From the NCBI RefSeq assembly GCF_000002595.2, contig NC_057019.1:5763837-5827836 (forward strand): a DNA stretch of 64,000 nt. The letters are read 5' to 3'. This stretch comes from Chlamydomonas reinhardtii. Lineage: Eukaryota; Chlorophyta; Chlorophyceae; Chlamydomonadales; Chlamydomonadaceae. The position numbers and the translations under genes were made by a program. The notes beneath the pieces were generated by a model that searched no databases, was not told the origin of the DNA, and was given only the letters and a program-made list of their open reading frames with translations. The stretch's first letter is position 1, and each line of letters starts with the position of its first letter. This document shows positions 13,496 through 24,148 of this stretch, in pieces.

Positions 13496-16121
13496 CTACC
13501 GGATGTCGTGATACAGGCGCCTCTGCACAGCGCGCAGCTCCTCCGGCGCGGCGCCCCCCAGCCACAACAACGCGATGTAGGCGAAGATGCAGTTGGCTCG
13601 CAGCTCGCCCCAGGCCGCGATGCGCCGGCCGCTGGTGGCGGCGGCCCGGTCCTGCCGCATGCGCACACGCCCGCGGGCGCCGCAGCCGCTGCCGCTGCGG
13701 CTGTGGCCGTGGCCCTGAGGCGGGTGGGCGGCGGCAGTGGCGCTGGTCAGAAGAGATGTGTGCAGAGCTCGTGCCCCTGGCCTACCGCACCCAATTCGGC
13801 GGCCCAACTCTCCTGGCCCCAGGAGTCTCCGAGTCTGCATGTCTGTGCCCCCAACGCACTCACCCACCCATCGACACCTCCGCGCCCACCCACCCACCCA
13901 CCTGCAGTGGCCCGGCATTGTGGAGGTCCAGGCACAGCTCGGCGTCCTCCATGAGCGGCAGGGCGGCGCGGTAGCAGCCCACAGCGCGGAAGTCGGCGGC
14001 GCGGCAGCACAGGCCCTGGTCGCCTGGCGGGCGGGCCGCGGCAGGTAGTGGCAGGCGGGCAGAGGCATGCGGGGCATCGCGACCTCCCACTGAGTTCTAC
14101 AGGGTGCCGCAGGCTGATGGGGAGGCGCGAGCACACCTGCGCCCGCCCCCATGCCCCATGCCCAATTGCACATGCACATGCGCCCCACACCCGGCACCAC
14201 GGCGCTCACCAAACATGATCCTCAGGCCGCGCACGTAGCTGGCAGGCCGCAGCAGCATGGGTCCGTAGTACGTCTTGGCCCAGTTGTTGAAGGTGCTAAA
14301 CCACATGGGCCGCCCGCCGTCTGCACCGGTGGTGCAACCACGGGGGTGCAGCACACTCGGCTGCGTGTACCGGTATGCCGGCACGTGCCCGGCTAGCTGC
14401 TGCAGTTGCGATCCACAGCAATGCGTGACGCAAGCCGCCTACTGTTAGAAACAAATGCACTCTCAGGCTCTCACCTATTATAAGCGGCTGGAAGCCAACC
14501 AGCACGGTCCGCGGTATTGAGAAGTCTTCTCGTACGCACGCAACCTGCAAATAAAAGACAGGATGTATTGGCAGGTATCTCCCCTATCGGCCTGCACGAA
14601 CAGCCATGACCGCCTGCACTCAAATCCCACTACCTACTGCGTCTACTGGAAGCAGAGTGTCCGCGTGTAGGAACAACAGGAGCTGGCCGGCCGCCGCCGC
14701 CGCGCCGGCATTCATCTGCAGCCCGCGCCCGCGGCCGCAGCGCACAATCCTCGCGCCTGCCTTGCGTGCGGCCTCCACCGTCCTACATACATCAACCGGG
14801 GCAGACACCCGGTTCCATCAAGCGTTGTACGCCTGTGGAGCACAGCTCTCTCAAGCCCTCCAAAGCTCCCTCGGGTCCACACCCAATGGTCCCATCCCCA
14901 TTGATGACCGCACCACAGCCGGTACGTCACGCAAGCGCCGCGCCCATGCTCCTCTTGCTCCTCTTCCCCAGCCACACTCGCCTCCCCCATCTTGCCGTCC
15001 ATGTCTCTGAACACCGTACACCGCTTCCCTCGTCACGCTTGGCACTTGCCACCCACCCGTCCGTGCTGCCGCCGTCCGCCACAATGACCTCCAGCGGCGG
15101 CGGGTCCCACTCACGCAGCACCTGCCGCACCGTGTCGCCGATCACACGCTCCTCGTTTATGGCCTGTGCAGCAGGTGGGGGAGGCGAGGGTTGTCAGCCC
15201 AAGCCCAAGCCCAAGCCCAGGCTCAAGCCCAATCGCCAGTCCAAGCCCAAGCCAAGCCCAAGCCCAAGCCCAAGCCCAAATTCAAGCCCAAGCCCACTTA
15301 TACGGCCAGTGGGAAATGAAAGATGCGCGCCAACGCGGCAGTGTGCGTCGGATGACTACAGATACCGAGATACGACGCGCAAGGAAGGCCGCCGGTTTCA
15401 GGTGTCAGCCGCAAAGCAGGCCCGTTTACCGCACCGCCTCGAGACCCCTGCCGTGCGCTTTCAGTTTGGTATGCGCCAAGCCATTCCGCATCACGGTTTG
15501 CCACACCACGACACGCCCCGCACCGGGATAATGACGCTGACGCTTGCGGCCGACATGTCCACACGCGGGCTGGTCGCATCAAGCCAGGCGTCCCACACGC
15601 TGGCGACGACCCACAACCCGCCCTGCGCCATGTGTACCAGGCACGCACACGTTACAGAGTCTTGTGTATGCATCACACATGGATTGCAGCAAGCAACCGT
15701 ATATCTGCACACGTGCACAGCAGTGCATGGCGGGCAACAGACCCCGCCACCCGCCCCTCCGCGTACGCACCAGGTAGCAAAAGGCCCCGGCGCCCAGGAG
15801 CGCAGGCAGGCCCCATCGCCGGCGTCCCGGGCGTTGATTGCCGCTGCCGTTATTATCACCGCCGTCACCATGGCTGCCTCCGCCGCCCCCACGGCCAGCC
15901 GCCCCACTGCCTCCGCCAGTGCCCCCGCCCTCGGCAGCTGCTACCGTTACTGCTCGGGCGCCGTGTCGCTGTCGCCCAAAGCACGCAAGGCCGTCGAATA
16001 ATGGCGGAGTGCTAGCTATATGATGATGTACGCTAGCAAAGGAAACAACCGGGCAAACGAACGGCGGAAGGGTTGCGCCTGCCGAGAACGATGCCGACTG
16101 TGTGCGCAAGCCGGCTTGCAT
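13496..16121 (-). CDS. family-2 glycosyltransferase with an N-terminal membrane anchor, about 404 aa
   Basis: Eight exons (minus): 16121-15771, 15622-15524, 15163-15057, 14782-14647, 14544-14475, 14320-14210, 14023-13902, 13714-13496; 405 codons, all phases agree. A Gly-rich N-terminus is followed by a basic stretch and a hydrophobic segment (WGLPALLGAGAFCYL joined to GGLWVVASVWDAW), a likely signal anchor. The GT2 fold then begins: SVIIPAINEE, EVIVADGGSTDGT, GRGLQMNAGA, LLLFLHADT (the metal/nucleotide-sugar DxD region), KTYYGPMLLRP, GLRIMFGDQ and the acidic LMEDAEL. The order and the RGLQMNAGA and FLHADT blocks match the bacterial TIGR04283-type transferase-2 family. Donor and acceptor are unknown. 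The start codon is the only in-frame Met before the anchor. A long plus-strand frame across it is antisense noise. Confidence 0.85.
15196..15296. repeat. CCCAAG-type hexamer array
   Basis: About 100 bp of slightly imperfect tandem CCCAAG/AGCCCA units lies in the glycosyltransferase intron between the exons ending at 15524 and starting at 15163. It creates a false plus-strand Pro-Lys repeat frame. Confidence 0.9.
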
Positions 16122-16466
16122 CTGGCAAGTCGGCTAAGCGGCTATGTGTCGACAAGCTAACATGAAAATTTCGAGCAAACTGCGATGCTAAGCAACGAGA
16201 CGGACCAATCACTGATCACTGACATTTGCATTCGTTGCAGTTGCGCTAACATTGCCCAAGTAGGTATGTCATAATATCATTCAAAGCGTATACAATACAT
16301 TAACGACACTGGTCTAGCTTTTGTTTACTTGGTTCGGGCGTATTCCATTCGTGCCCTGCAATTAGCTGGCTACTTTCACCCAGACTCACAGAAAACGTAC
16401 GCATAACCTGCAGCAAGACAAAGTAATACAAATTTATAAGGCGCCCACCTCCTGGTGCAGGCAACG
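16122..16466. promoter_or_regulatory. divergent promoter region, glycosyltransferase / WDR53-like gene
   Basis: The start codons of the minus-strand glycosyltransferase and the plus-strand WD40 gene are 345 bp apart, so both promoters must lie here or overlap neighbouring UTRs. The sequence is more AT-rich than the flanking exons, with ATTAACGACA and AAATTTATAAGG stretches. No defined factor site could be assigned. Confidence 0.45.
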
Positions 16467-18689
16467 ATGGCAGCCGCAAACGGCTGCGGGCTCAGCGCGG
16501 CATTCAAATTGAAGGGTCATAAAGCAGCAGTCTTGAGCTGTGCCTCTCTAGGAGGTTCGCTCCTTGCGTCAGGCGATGAGGTGAGGGGCCAGGGACGGGG
16601 AGAGCGCTGGAACGTTATAGGGATGGTACCCAGACCCGCACGCTGGCAAGTGCTGTGCCCGCAGCCTCGACAGCTCGGGGACGATTTGATTGGAAAGTGG
16701 CTTGGGATCGATGGATGCTGCGGGCAGGCGGCTGAGCAGGGCATTCCTCCCGGCGCCGACACGGCACGTTGCGGCTCACGGCAGGAGTGCCGGCGTCAGC
16801 TTGACGACTGAGCCGGCAGCATGACAGGCTAGACCAACAAGCAGCGCCATGCCCTGCGCACATGTCCAAAAGATTCTCTGCCCCGCAACCCGTCACGTCC
16901 GACAGGATGGCCGACTGCTCATCCACGACCTGAGGAGGGCCGCCACCTCAAATGCTGCGGCAGGCACTGGCGCATGCAGCTCCGCTGGCGGCGGGGCGGC
17001 AGCACCCTCAGCCAACAGGCAGGGCGCCGCTCCCTCGGCACCTGCACGAACATCAACATCGACAGCCGCGGCAGCGGACGGCAGCAAGCCTCTGCTCGCG
17101 CTCACGCTCAAAGGCGCGGATGGGCAGCCGGCGCCAGTGACCGCAATCGCAGTCTTGCCCTCTTCCGCAGCCTCCTCGACAGCAGTAGACGGCGGCGGCG
17201 ACGGCGCCAGCGGTCTGTTCGCAGCCGCCGGCTCGCTGGTCTATCAGTTGGATTTACGAGCGCCAGGTTCTGTCGTACATACGTACGACGGCGCGCGGGA
17301 GGAGGTCAACGGGCTGGCGGTCAACTGCCGTGGCGCCTACCTCGCGGCGGGCGACGACGGCGGGGAGGTGCAGGTGTACGACCTGGTGGCAGGTGGGTGT
17401 GGGCGCGTATGTGTTTGGGTGTGTGTGTTTGGGTGCGTGTGTATGTGCGTATGGGTGCGTGTCTACATAATGGTGGCGGTAAGTGCAGTGGGTCTCAACG
17501 GGGCGGCAGTGTCGCACCGGGCTGCCGCCGGCTGCACGGCGGCGGTGGGGCGGTCGCTGCTCACGAATCGGCAGCTGCTGTGTGGCCTCATCAAATTAAG
17601 GGCATCATCCCCCGTATTGACCGGCAGGTCCTTCCAACAACTCTATCACAATCGCCTGTCCAACCTCAACCAAAACCCAAACCAAGCATACATTTTCTTG
17701 TTGTGCACGCGGCTGCAGGCAGGCAGTACAAGGGCATCCGCAACGTGCACCGCAGCCTATGCTCGTCCGTGGCCTTCCGCCCGCACAAACCCTGGGACCT
17801 GCTCTCCAGCGGGCTGGACTCCACCATTGCCAAGTACGACTTCTCAAGACCCAAATGCATTGACCGATGGGACATGGCGGCGCTGGCGGCACAGCCGGGC
17901 GCAGCCGGCGGCGGCGGCGGCCAGATCTTCAACCCGCCGTTCGTACACCAGGTAGCTGTGCCGACAGGGGAGTCGCGGCCGGGATGCGGCTGGCTGGCGG
18001 CGGCGCGCGGCGACGGCGCCGTCGTGGTGCTGGATGCTGACGTCAGCAGCGCTGCCAGTGGGTCGTCCGGGCCGACTTCGGTGCTGGCAGCAGCGGCGGC
18101 TGGCGGGCGAAAAGGCGGCGGCGGAGGAGGTGGAGGCACGGTCAAGGGCAAGGGCAAGGGTGGGAGTGGAGGAGGCGGTGTGATGCTGCCGCTGGTATTG
18201 GACCGGGACGTAGGGGGGCACACGTTACCGGTGTGCAGTGTGGCTTGGTCGCCGGGGGCGGCGGCGGCGGCAGCCGCAGCAGGGTCCACGGAAGCAGTCG
18301 CCTCCTCCACATGCCGGCTGTACTCGGGTGGAGAGGACTGCCGAGTGGTGGTGTGGGACGTGCGGGCGGCGCTGGGGGCGCGGGCGGCCGGGCGGCCGCT
18401 GCTGCCGCCGCCCTGGCAGCCGCGGCCGCCCGCGCCGGCGGCAGAAGATGAGGGCGAGGGCGGCGCTGCAGCGGGTGGTGGGGGAGTGGAGGGGGAAGCG
18501 AGCGGCACGGACGGGGCCGGGGAAGGGACGGGTCAGGAGGAGGGCGCGGTTGCGGTGCTGGCGGAGGTGTGTCACGGGCGGAAGGTGAACCAGCTGTGCA
18601 CGCTGGGGCTTGACGGCAAGGAGTTTGTCGCGGTCGCTGCGATCAGCAAGTTCTTGGTGTTGTATGAGCTGCGAGATGGTGGCGCATAG
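16467..18689 (+). CDS. WDR53: WDR53-like WD40-repeat protein, about 523 aa
   Basis: Three exons: 16467-16580, 16906-17392, 17719-18689; 524 codons, phases agree. The order of blocks follows WDR53: an N-terminal LKGHKAAVLSCAS with LLASGDEDGRLLIHDLR, then REEVNGLAVN, LAAGDDGGEVQVYDL, RNVHRSLCSSVAFRP (compare SNICSSVAFRP in human WDR53), LLSSGLDSTIAKYD, FNPPFVH, GHTLPVCSVAWSP, YSGGEDCRVVVWDV, and a terminal HGRKVNQLCTLGLDG. Insertions rich in Gly, Ala and Glu make it longer than the 358-residue human protein. WDR53 is reported as a DDB1-CUL4 substrate-receptor candidate, so a scaffold role in ubiquitination is an inference. The start is the first ATG, just after a possible 5'-UTR acceptor. Confidence 0.88.
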
Positions 18690-18936
18690 CGAGGCAGGCT
18701 GGAGGCAACGAGTAGCGGGTCCGCTGGGGTGGCGAGGGATGGACAAAGGCACGCTGGACAGGCCACGCTGCTCCAAGCCTTAGAGCGAGTAACGATGAAA
18801 TGTGTATCGCGACCTGTGCGCGCGTGCGCTCCAAAGCACCTCGTATGTACTACTTACATTTATAGAGTATTCGAATGATACATTTGCGCAAGCCTCTACA
18901 GTGCTTCGTGTCCGTGCTCTGAGGCCGCGGTCAGCG

Positions 18937-18941
18937 TGTAA
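18937..18941 (+). terminator. TGTAA poly(A) signal, WDR53-like gene
   Basis: TGTAA lies about 250 nt past the stop at 18689 and only 57 nt before the next start codon at 18999. This suggests tight packing of two same-strand genes, with the EF-hand gene's promoter overlapping this 3' UTR. Confidence 0.45.
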
Positions 18942-18998
18942 TCCAGCACAGCGACTTCTTGCAGATGGTTTCGTAGCACGTAGACTCAAAGCAATAAG

Positions 18999-21900
18999 AT
19001 GGGTGACACGCTGCTAGCTTCTTCGCTATTCGCGGCACGCCTGCCGTCTCCGTCGGTGCTGACAGGTCAGTTTTTAAGCAACATTGCAGTGATAGTCATC
19101 TCTGCTTTGATAGGATTCCTGGAAAGTATAAGCCCGCAGTTACAAACATGCATGCTCGCGGTTAGGCGAGCCCGCTCACTTTCGCCCGACTCTTGAGGAT
19201 ATTGTTGTGAATAGCGGCAGTGAGCTGTACGCTGAGTTGTCGTAGGTGCTGCGGCTCGAATGACAAGCTGACAGCTTCAGCGGACCCAAACCCTTCGCCA
19301 CCCGTTGCCGCGGTGCCGCCGCACCTCACAACCTGCCTTAACCTTTACATGCACGCATATCTCCGCCTTGCAGGAAACTATGCGCCACAAACGGCAGGCA
19401 TATTCGTGGAGCAGGCCCTGCAGGAGTCGCAGCGGCGAGCTGCGGGGTCCCGGCTGGCCACGCCAGCAGCGGGAGCATCACGCGGAAACGCGGAGGAGGT
19501 GAGCGCGCGCACCCAACCCGCGCATCGCGCACATGCTGGCATACATACAAGGGCTGTAGAATCGAGCCACTAGCCGCCAAGGTGCTGGACCGTGCTCCAC
19601 GCTTGCCATACACGTGCCCTCACACGCGCGCTGGGCACACGCGCTGCATAGTCCGTCTCCCTCGCCCAACGTCCGCAACACCATAGCAACGTGACCCGTC
19701 CCCCAACACTAAAAACCCGTGGCGACTCCACCCCGATACAGGTGGGTGCACTGCGCAGCCTGGCATCGCGGCACCTCGGCACTCTGGGGCGCGGCATGGG
19801 CATGGGGCCATTCCAGCCACCGCCCCAGCCCCTGACACCCAAGGGCCGCCTGCCCGCTGCAGCCCTGCAACCGGGGCCTCAGCCGCCGCGTTCCATCTCC
19901 ACGCCACCGCTGCGCTGCCACACACCGGTGCTCCTATCCGGAGAGCCCGTGTACCACCGGGAGGGGCGAGGAGGAGGCGGCGGCGGGGGCGCCGGGGGCG
20001 GCGGCGGCATTGCAGCCGCCTCAGGGATACAGAGCAGCCTGCCGCATCTGGTTGTGCCCAATCCAGCTACTGCTGACGTCGAAGCCGGGACCGGTACAGC
20101 CGGAGCCGGGACGGGGCCATCGGCGGGGTTCCTCTCACCACAGCACAACATTACTGCAGCTAATTCGGGCGTGCGCTTCTCCGGCGGCGCGCTCAGCCTG
20201 GGCGGCGCACTGCCCTCCCGCCCCGCCACCGCGCTGTCGGTGCAGGATCTAAACCTGTCCGCACGCCCCGGCAGCCGCATGGGGCCGCCGCCTGGCACGC
20301 CCCCCTCCCGCTCCCACCTCGGCACCGGCAGCAGCAGCTTCTCAGCCACCGGCCGTACCAACCTGCCTGGGAACGCCTCGCCGCTACGCGGCGGCTACCG
20401 GCACACCGTCACCAAGAGGCTCATAGAGACGTCGCCGGCGGCGGCCGCGGCGGCGGAGGCCAACCGCCTGGGCGGGTTCCGGGTGACACGTGGCATGATG
20501 TACAGCGTGTTTCAGGAGCTGGATGAGTACGACAGCGGGCGGCTGACGTACTCGGCGTTCGAGCAGGCGGCGTGCCGGATCGGGATGCGGCCAACGCAGG
20601 CGCGGCGGCTGTTTGACCAGTGAGTTGGCGCTTGATGTGGCTGGACAGTGGCGGAATGGGTGGATGGCCGGGTGGGCTTGTGAGGTACTGAATGGTGCTC
20701 TCCAATGCCCAGGAACCTGGGGGGGCTCGTGCGCTAGGATTGGGAGGGCGTTGTCAGCAGGGCGCCACGTAGGCTGTCAGGCTAGCGGCAGCAGCAGCTT
20801 GTGGCCAGGCGAGCCCAAAGCCAGCGGGTCGGGTATGCGCACTCTCCTCGTGCTCCATCACACCCTCCTGTCCCGTCAGATGCCTCCTTACCTTTTCATT
20901 CCTGCCCTCTCTCCGACCGTCCCCCTCCTTCCCAGGCTGGACCCGGAGGGGCACGGGTACACCACGGTGAAGCGCTGGGTGGACCCGGTGGTGGAGCGGC
21001 AGATGGAGCAGCTGATCAAGCTATACGTGCAGGTGCGCGTGTGGCGAGGACGCTGGGCTTGGGCGTGGCGAGGGCTGGGATGGCGGGGTAGGCCGTAGTG
21101 CAGGCAGGCACATGTGCCGTACTCACCACGTTCCGTCGATGGGCTGGTTGCGTTTCGAGGAACGCGGCTCGTGAAGGGGGTCTTCATGAGGGGTGGGTGA
21201 AGTAACACTTGTGCAACTGTTTCTTCCGCGGCCCTGTGACGTGCAGGCCACACGCGGCGAGGACGGCCGTCCCAAGCACGTGAATGAGATCGGCAGCATC
21301 CACATGGCCGTGCAGCTCGCCATGTGAGTCCCAGATTCAAGACGGCAGGGCTGACTGCAATGGGTTGCCTGGCGGCTTGCCTTCGGGACGGTTCCAGATT
21401 AGCCGGGGGGGCCCTGGTCGGGGCGAGGGCAAAAGCCCTGTACTTATGGCAAGGGCAGGACGCCTGTGGTCAGGGCGAGTGGCATAAGGAAGCGAGGCTG
21501 GTATTGGTAAGGGCGGACCCGGAGCGGCAAGGATAGCAAGTCACTTGGCGCGCCCGTGTTTCCTTCCCTTCGTCCTGCCGCCACGAGCGCCACCTGACAC
21601 TCTCCCTCCCTTTCCCTTTCCTCCGCGCCCATCTCCTCCCCTGTCCTCAGGAACAAGCTCAAGCTCAAGCGCTGCGGCCGGGCCGTCAGCATCGAGCGCC
21701 TGATCGATGCATTCAAATTCATCGACCGCGACGCCAGCGGCGCTCTGAGCCTGGAGGAGCTTGAGGACGCTCTGAACGCGCTGGGCATTTTTGTGACACG
21801 TGACGTATTGGACACCATGATGCATACATTTGACAAGGACGGAAACGGAGGTAGGGCTGGGATTCCAGGGAGGTGGAGATGCTGGTTGCAGTTGCAGTCA

Positions 21901-22346
21901 CAGTGGGACGCGTGAATTATGGGTTGTGGGCATGGCGAGCGATGCAGCAGGAGGTGGGTGCGTGGGTAAGGGGAGGAGAGGCCGAGGGCCAGGGGGGGAA
22001 AAGCGGGCTGATGCAGGTACCGTAGCATCCTGCGCCCTGGTCTGAACGCCCATACACCGAAGCATGCACCCCCACGCACCGTCACCCACCATCACCCACC
22101 ATCGCCCACCAGTACCCATTATCCCTACCATCACCCATCACCACTCAGCAGCACCCACACAAGGCCGCACACTCACTTTTCTTCCGTCGTGTTACAACAT
22201 ACGATTTTGGTGCAATCCTCACTCGCTTGCGCTTGCGCTCTGGGATGCACCACCCCCACCACGCAGGTGTGGACTACCTGGAATTTGTCCACAGCCTGTT
22301 CCCGAACGAGGCGAGCAACATCAGCTCGTCCTCACGCGCCCACTGA
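18999..22346 (+). CDS. EF-hand calcium-binding protein, about 507 aa
   Basis: Seven exons: 18999-19065, 19374-19498, 19742-20619, 20936-21032, 21247-21323, 21651-21850, 22267-22346; 508 codons with consistent phases. The first 250 residues are low-complexity Pro/Gly/Ser. The C-terminal half is a four-EF-hand array. Loops 1 (DEYDSGRLTYSA) and 2 (DPEGHGYTTVKR) lack the position-12 acidic residue and look degenerate. Loops 3 (DRDASGALSLEE) and 4 (DKDGNGGVDYLE) are canonical, and loop 4 is split by the last intron. Such proteins are frequent among flagellar and basal-body components, but nothing here proves that location. I could not assign an orthologue. The start codon sits 57 nt after the neighbour's poly(A) signal. 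Confidence 0.87.
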
Positions 22347-24148
22347 TGCGCCCATTGAGTGCCTTCGCCCATGCGCACACTGACACATATACATACGGTA
22401 CCCCCACGCGTGCGTGTGCGCGCACCATGAGCAAGAGAGCTCTTGCGAGCATGGGTGTGCGGTGGTGGATGGACGGGTGCGCAAGCGCATGACGCCCTTG
22501 GCAACGTTGAGTTAGTGGGGGTTCTGCAGTGGTTGCTGATGCGTCGTTTGGTGATGCGGCTGGGGTGCGCGGGGGAGATCTAGCATCCTAGCAAGCCTGC
22601 ACGGTTGCGCATGCAGGGGTTCCCTGGTTGCATAAATGCGCGGCAACTTTGAACGGATCTTGGGCGAGGGGCCCTTGTCTTTTGTACGATTGGCTTGATA
22701 CCGTGCGCATTCGTTCTTTCAGCATCTTCTATAAGTACTGTGCTGCAATGCATTGGAAAGTTGTGATTGTGGACGACAATTGCTGCCTGTTGTGGAACCA
22801 GCAGGTCTAGTGGAGGGGCGTACCTGGCTGCGGGGGTTGAAGGTTTGTCCACTGCAAGCGAGCCCAGAGCGAAAGAGTGTTATCTGGCCCGGGCATGGGC
22901 CCTGGTTTGTCACAATCAGGGCTGCAGGGGCCGGGGTGAGCAACTCAGGTGTCACGCCCCGTTTGGCCTGCTTGCAAAGGTGCAAAAGGCACCCCTCTGC
23001 CTGAGAATGCGCTCTAGCAGCAGCATGTGTTTTGCACCGAAACGTGCCACCCGCTGACCCGCAATTGCATCCGCCCCTGGCCAGTGTGTCGGGTACTATC
23101 GCCTGTGTAGCAGGGTAGCTGGTCAAAAGGCATCTCAAGATATCATCCAAGGTCCATTTCTAGGAGATATTGTTGCTGGGAACGTGGGTTTCGCCCACAG
23201 CCTGGCCGGGTGCCCTGAGCGTGATGAACTACCAGCCCGCTAGCAAGTCAGCGATGTATCGGTTCAGTTACTTCAGTAACTCCGGCGTTATACCAGCCAC
23301 GCAATTTTGCCTTCACGTTGCAAACTGAATGTTGGGGTCTGGGAATACGCTGCACACTACGGGACTACGCCAACCTACCTGCCACCTTTCCCTGTCCCAT
23401 CGTACTCGCCCGTGGCCGGGCCGCCTGCCCGCCGCTTTCATAACTCACAACGCGCACATGGAAGTAGGCCCGCGCAGAGCGATATTCCAGGTTTTGCACA
23501 CGTAGGGTATGGGTTTGCCCGTTCGCACCGCATGACCTGCGAAGGGGCGCGGGTGGGCACCGCGGGGGCCTTTACCTGCAAGGCGGCGGGCGCCCCTGAC
23601 CAAGGGTGTGAACGTGCACGTGGCATGGGTGATACGTCCCAAACCCTCGTCTGGCTGTTGAAGTACAATGTATAACAGTTTAAATCACGCATGGCTTCAC
23701 GTTGGTTTGCGGCTTGGCTTGGTTAGCGCTTGGACTGGCTCATCTGCGCGGTAGTAACCTTTGCGAGGCTTTCAGCGTGCCGCCGTTTTGGCGCTGTCCA
23801 CACCGCAAGATCAAGACTACAAGTATACTTCTATATACCAACGTTCGCGTCCAGGATCAGCTTGCGATTTAGCGCCGAAGCGACCTGCATGAGTCTGCGT
23901 CTGGCTGTCTGCGACCCAAAGCCTCAGGCCTCAGAAGTAACTTGTATACAATCTGTCGAGGGTTCTTGAATTCTTCGATAAACATTACAATATCATCTGG
24001 AACCTCGCGCACTCGTGATATCGAGGGACTACGAAAGCCTTGCTTCACTGCTGGAAATGCTGCTCGCACAGAATCATTGGTAGGCAGTGACTGCTGTATA
24101 TATCTCCAAGCGCTACGGGGACGTCTGGACTGAAGCTGCGCATACTTC
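22347..24148. other. intergenic region, no gene supported
   Basis: About 1.8 kb. Open frames exist on both strands, but none has algal codon bias, splice structure or recognisable motifs. The part from about 23900 to 24140 is clearly more AT-rich than its surroundings and is probably the promoter side of the next gene. Confidence 0.45.

Noticed and set aside
15196-15296. CRISPR-like repeat array
   Set aside because: Contiguous hexamers with no spacers; a simple microsatellite.
14766-16001. 411-codon plus-strand frame with Pro-Lys repeats
   Set aside because: It is antisense to the phase-consistent glycosyltransferase exons and owes its length to the CCCAAG hexamer array.
22719-23150. 143-codon minus-strand frame in the 22.3-24.1 kb spacer
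   Set aside because: No coding bias, no domain and no supporting splice or poly(A) context.
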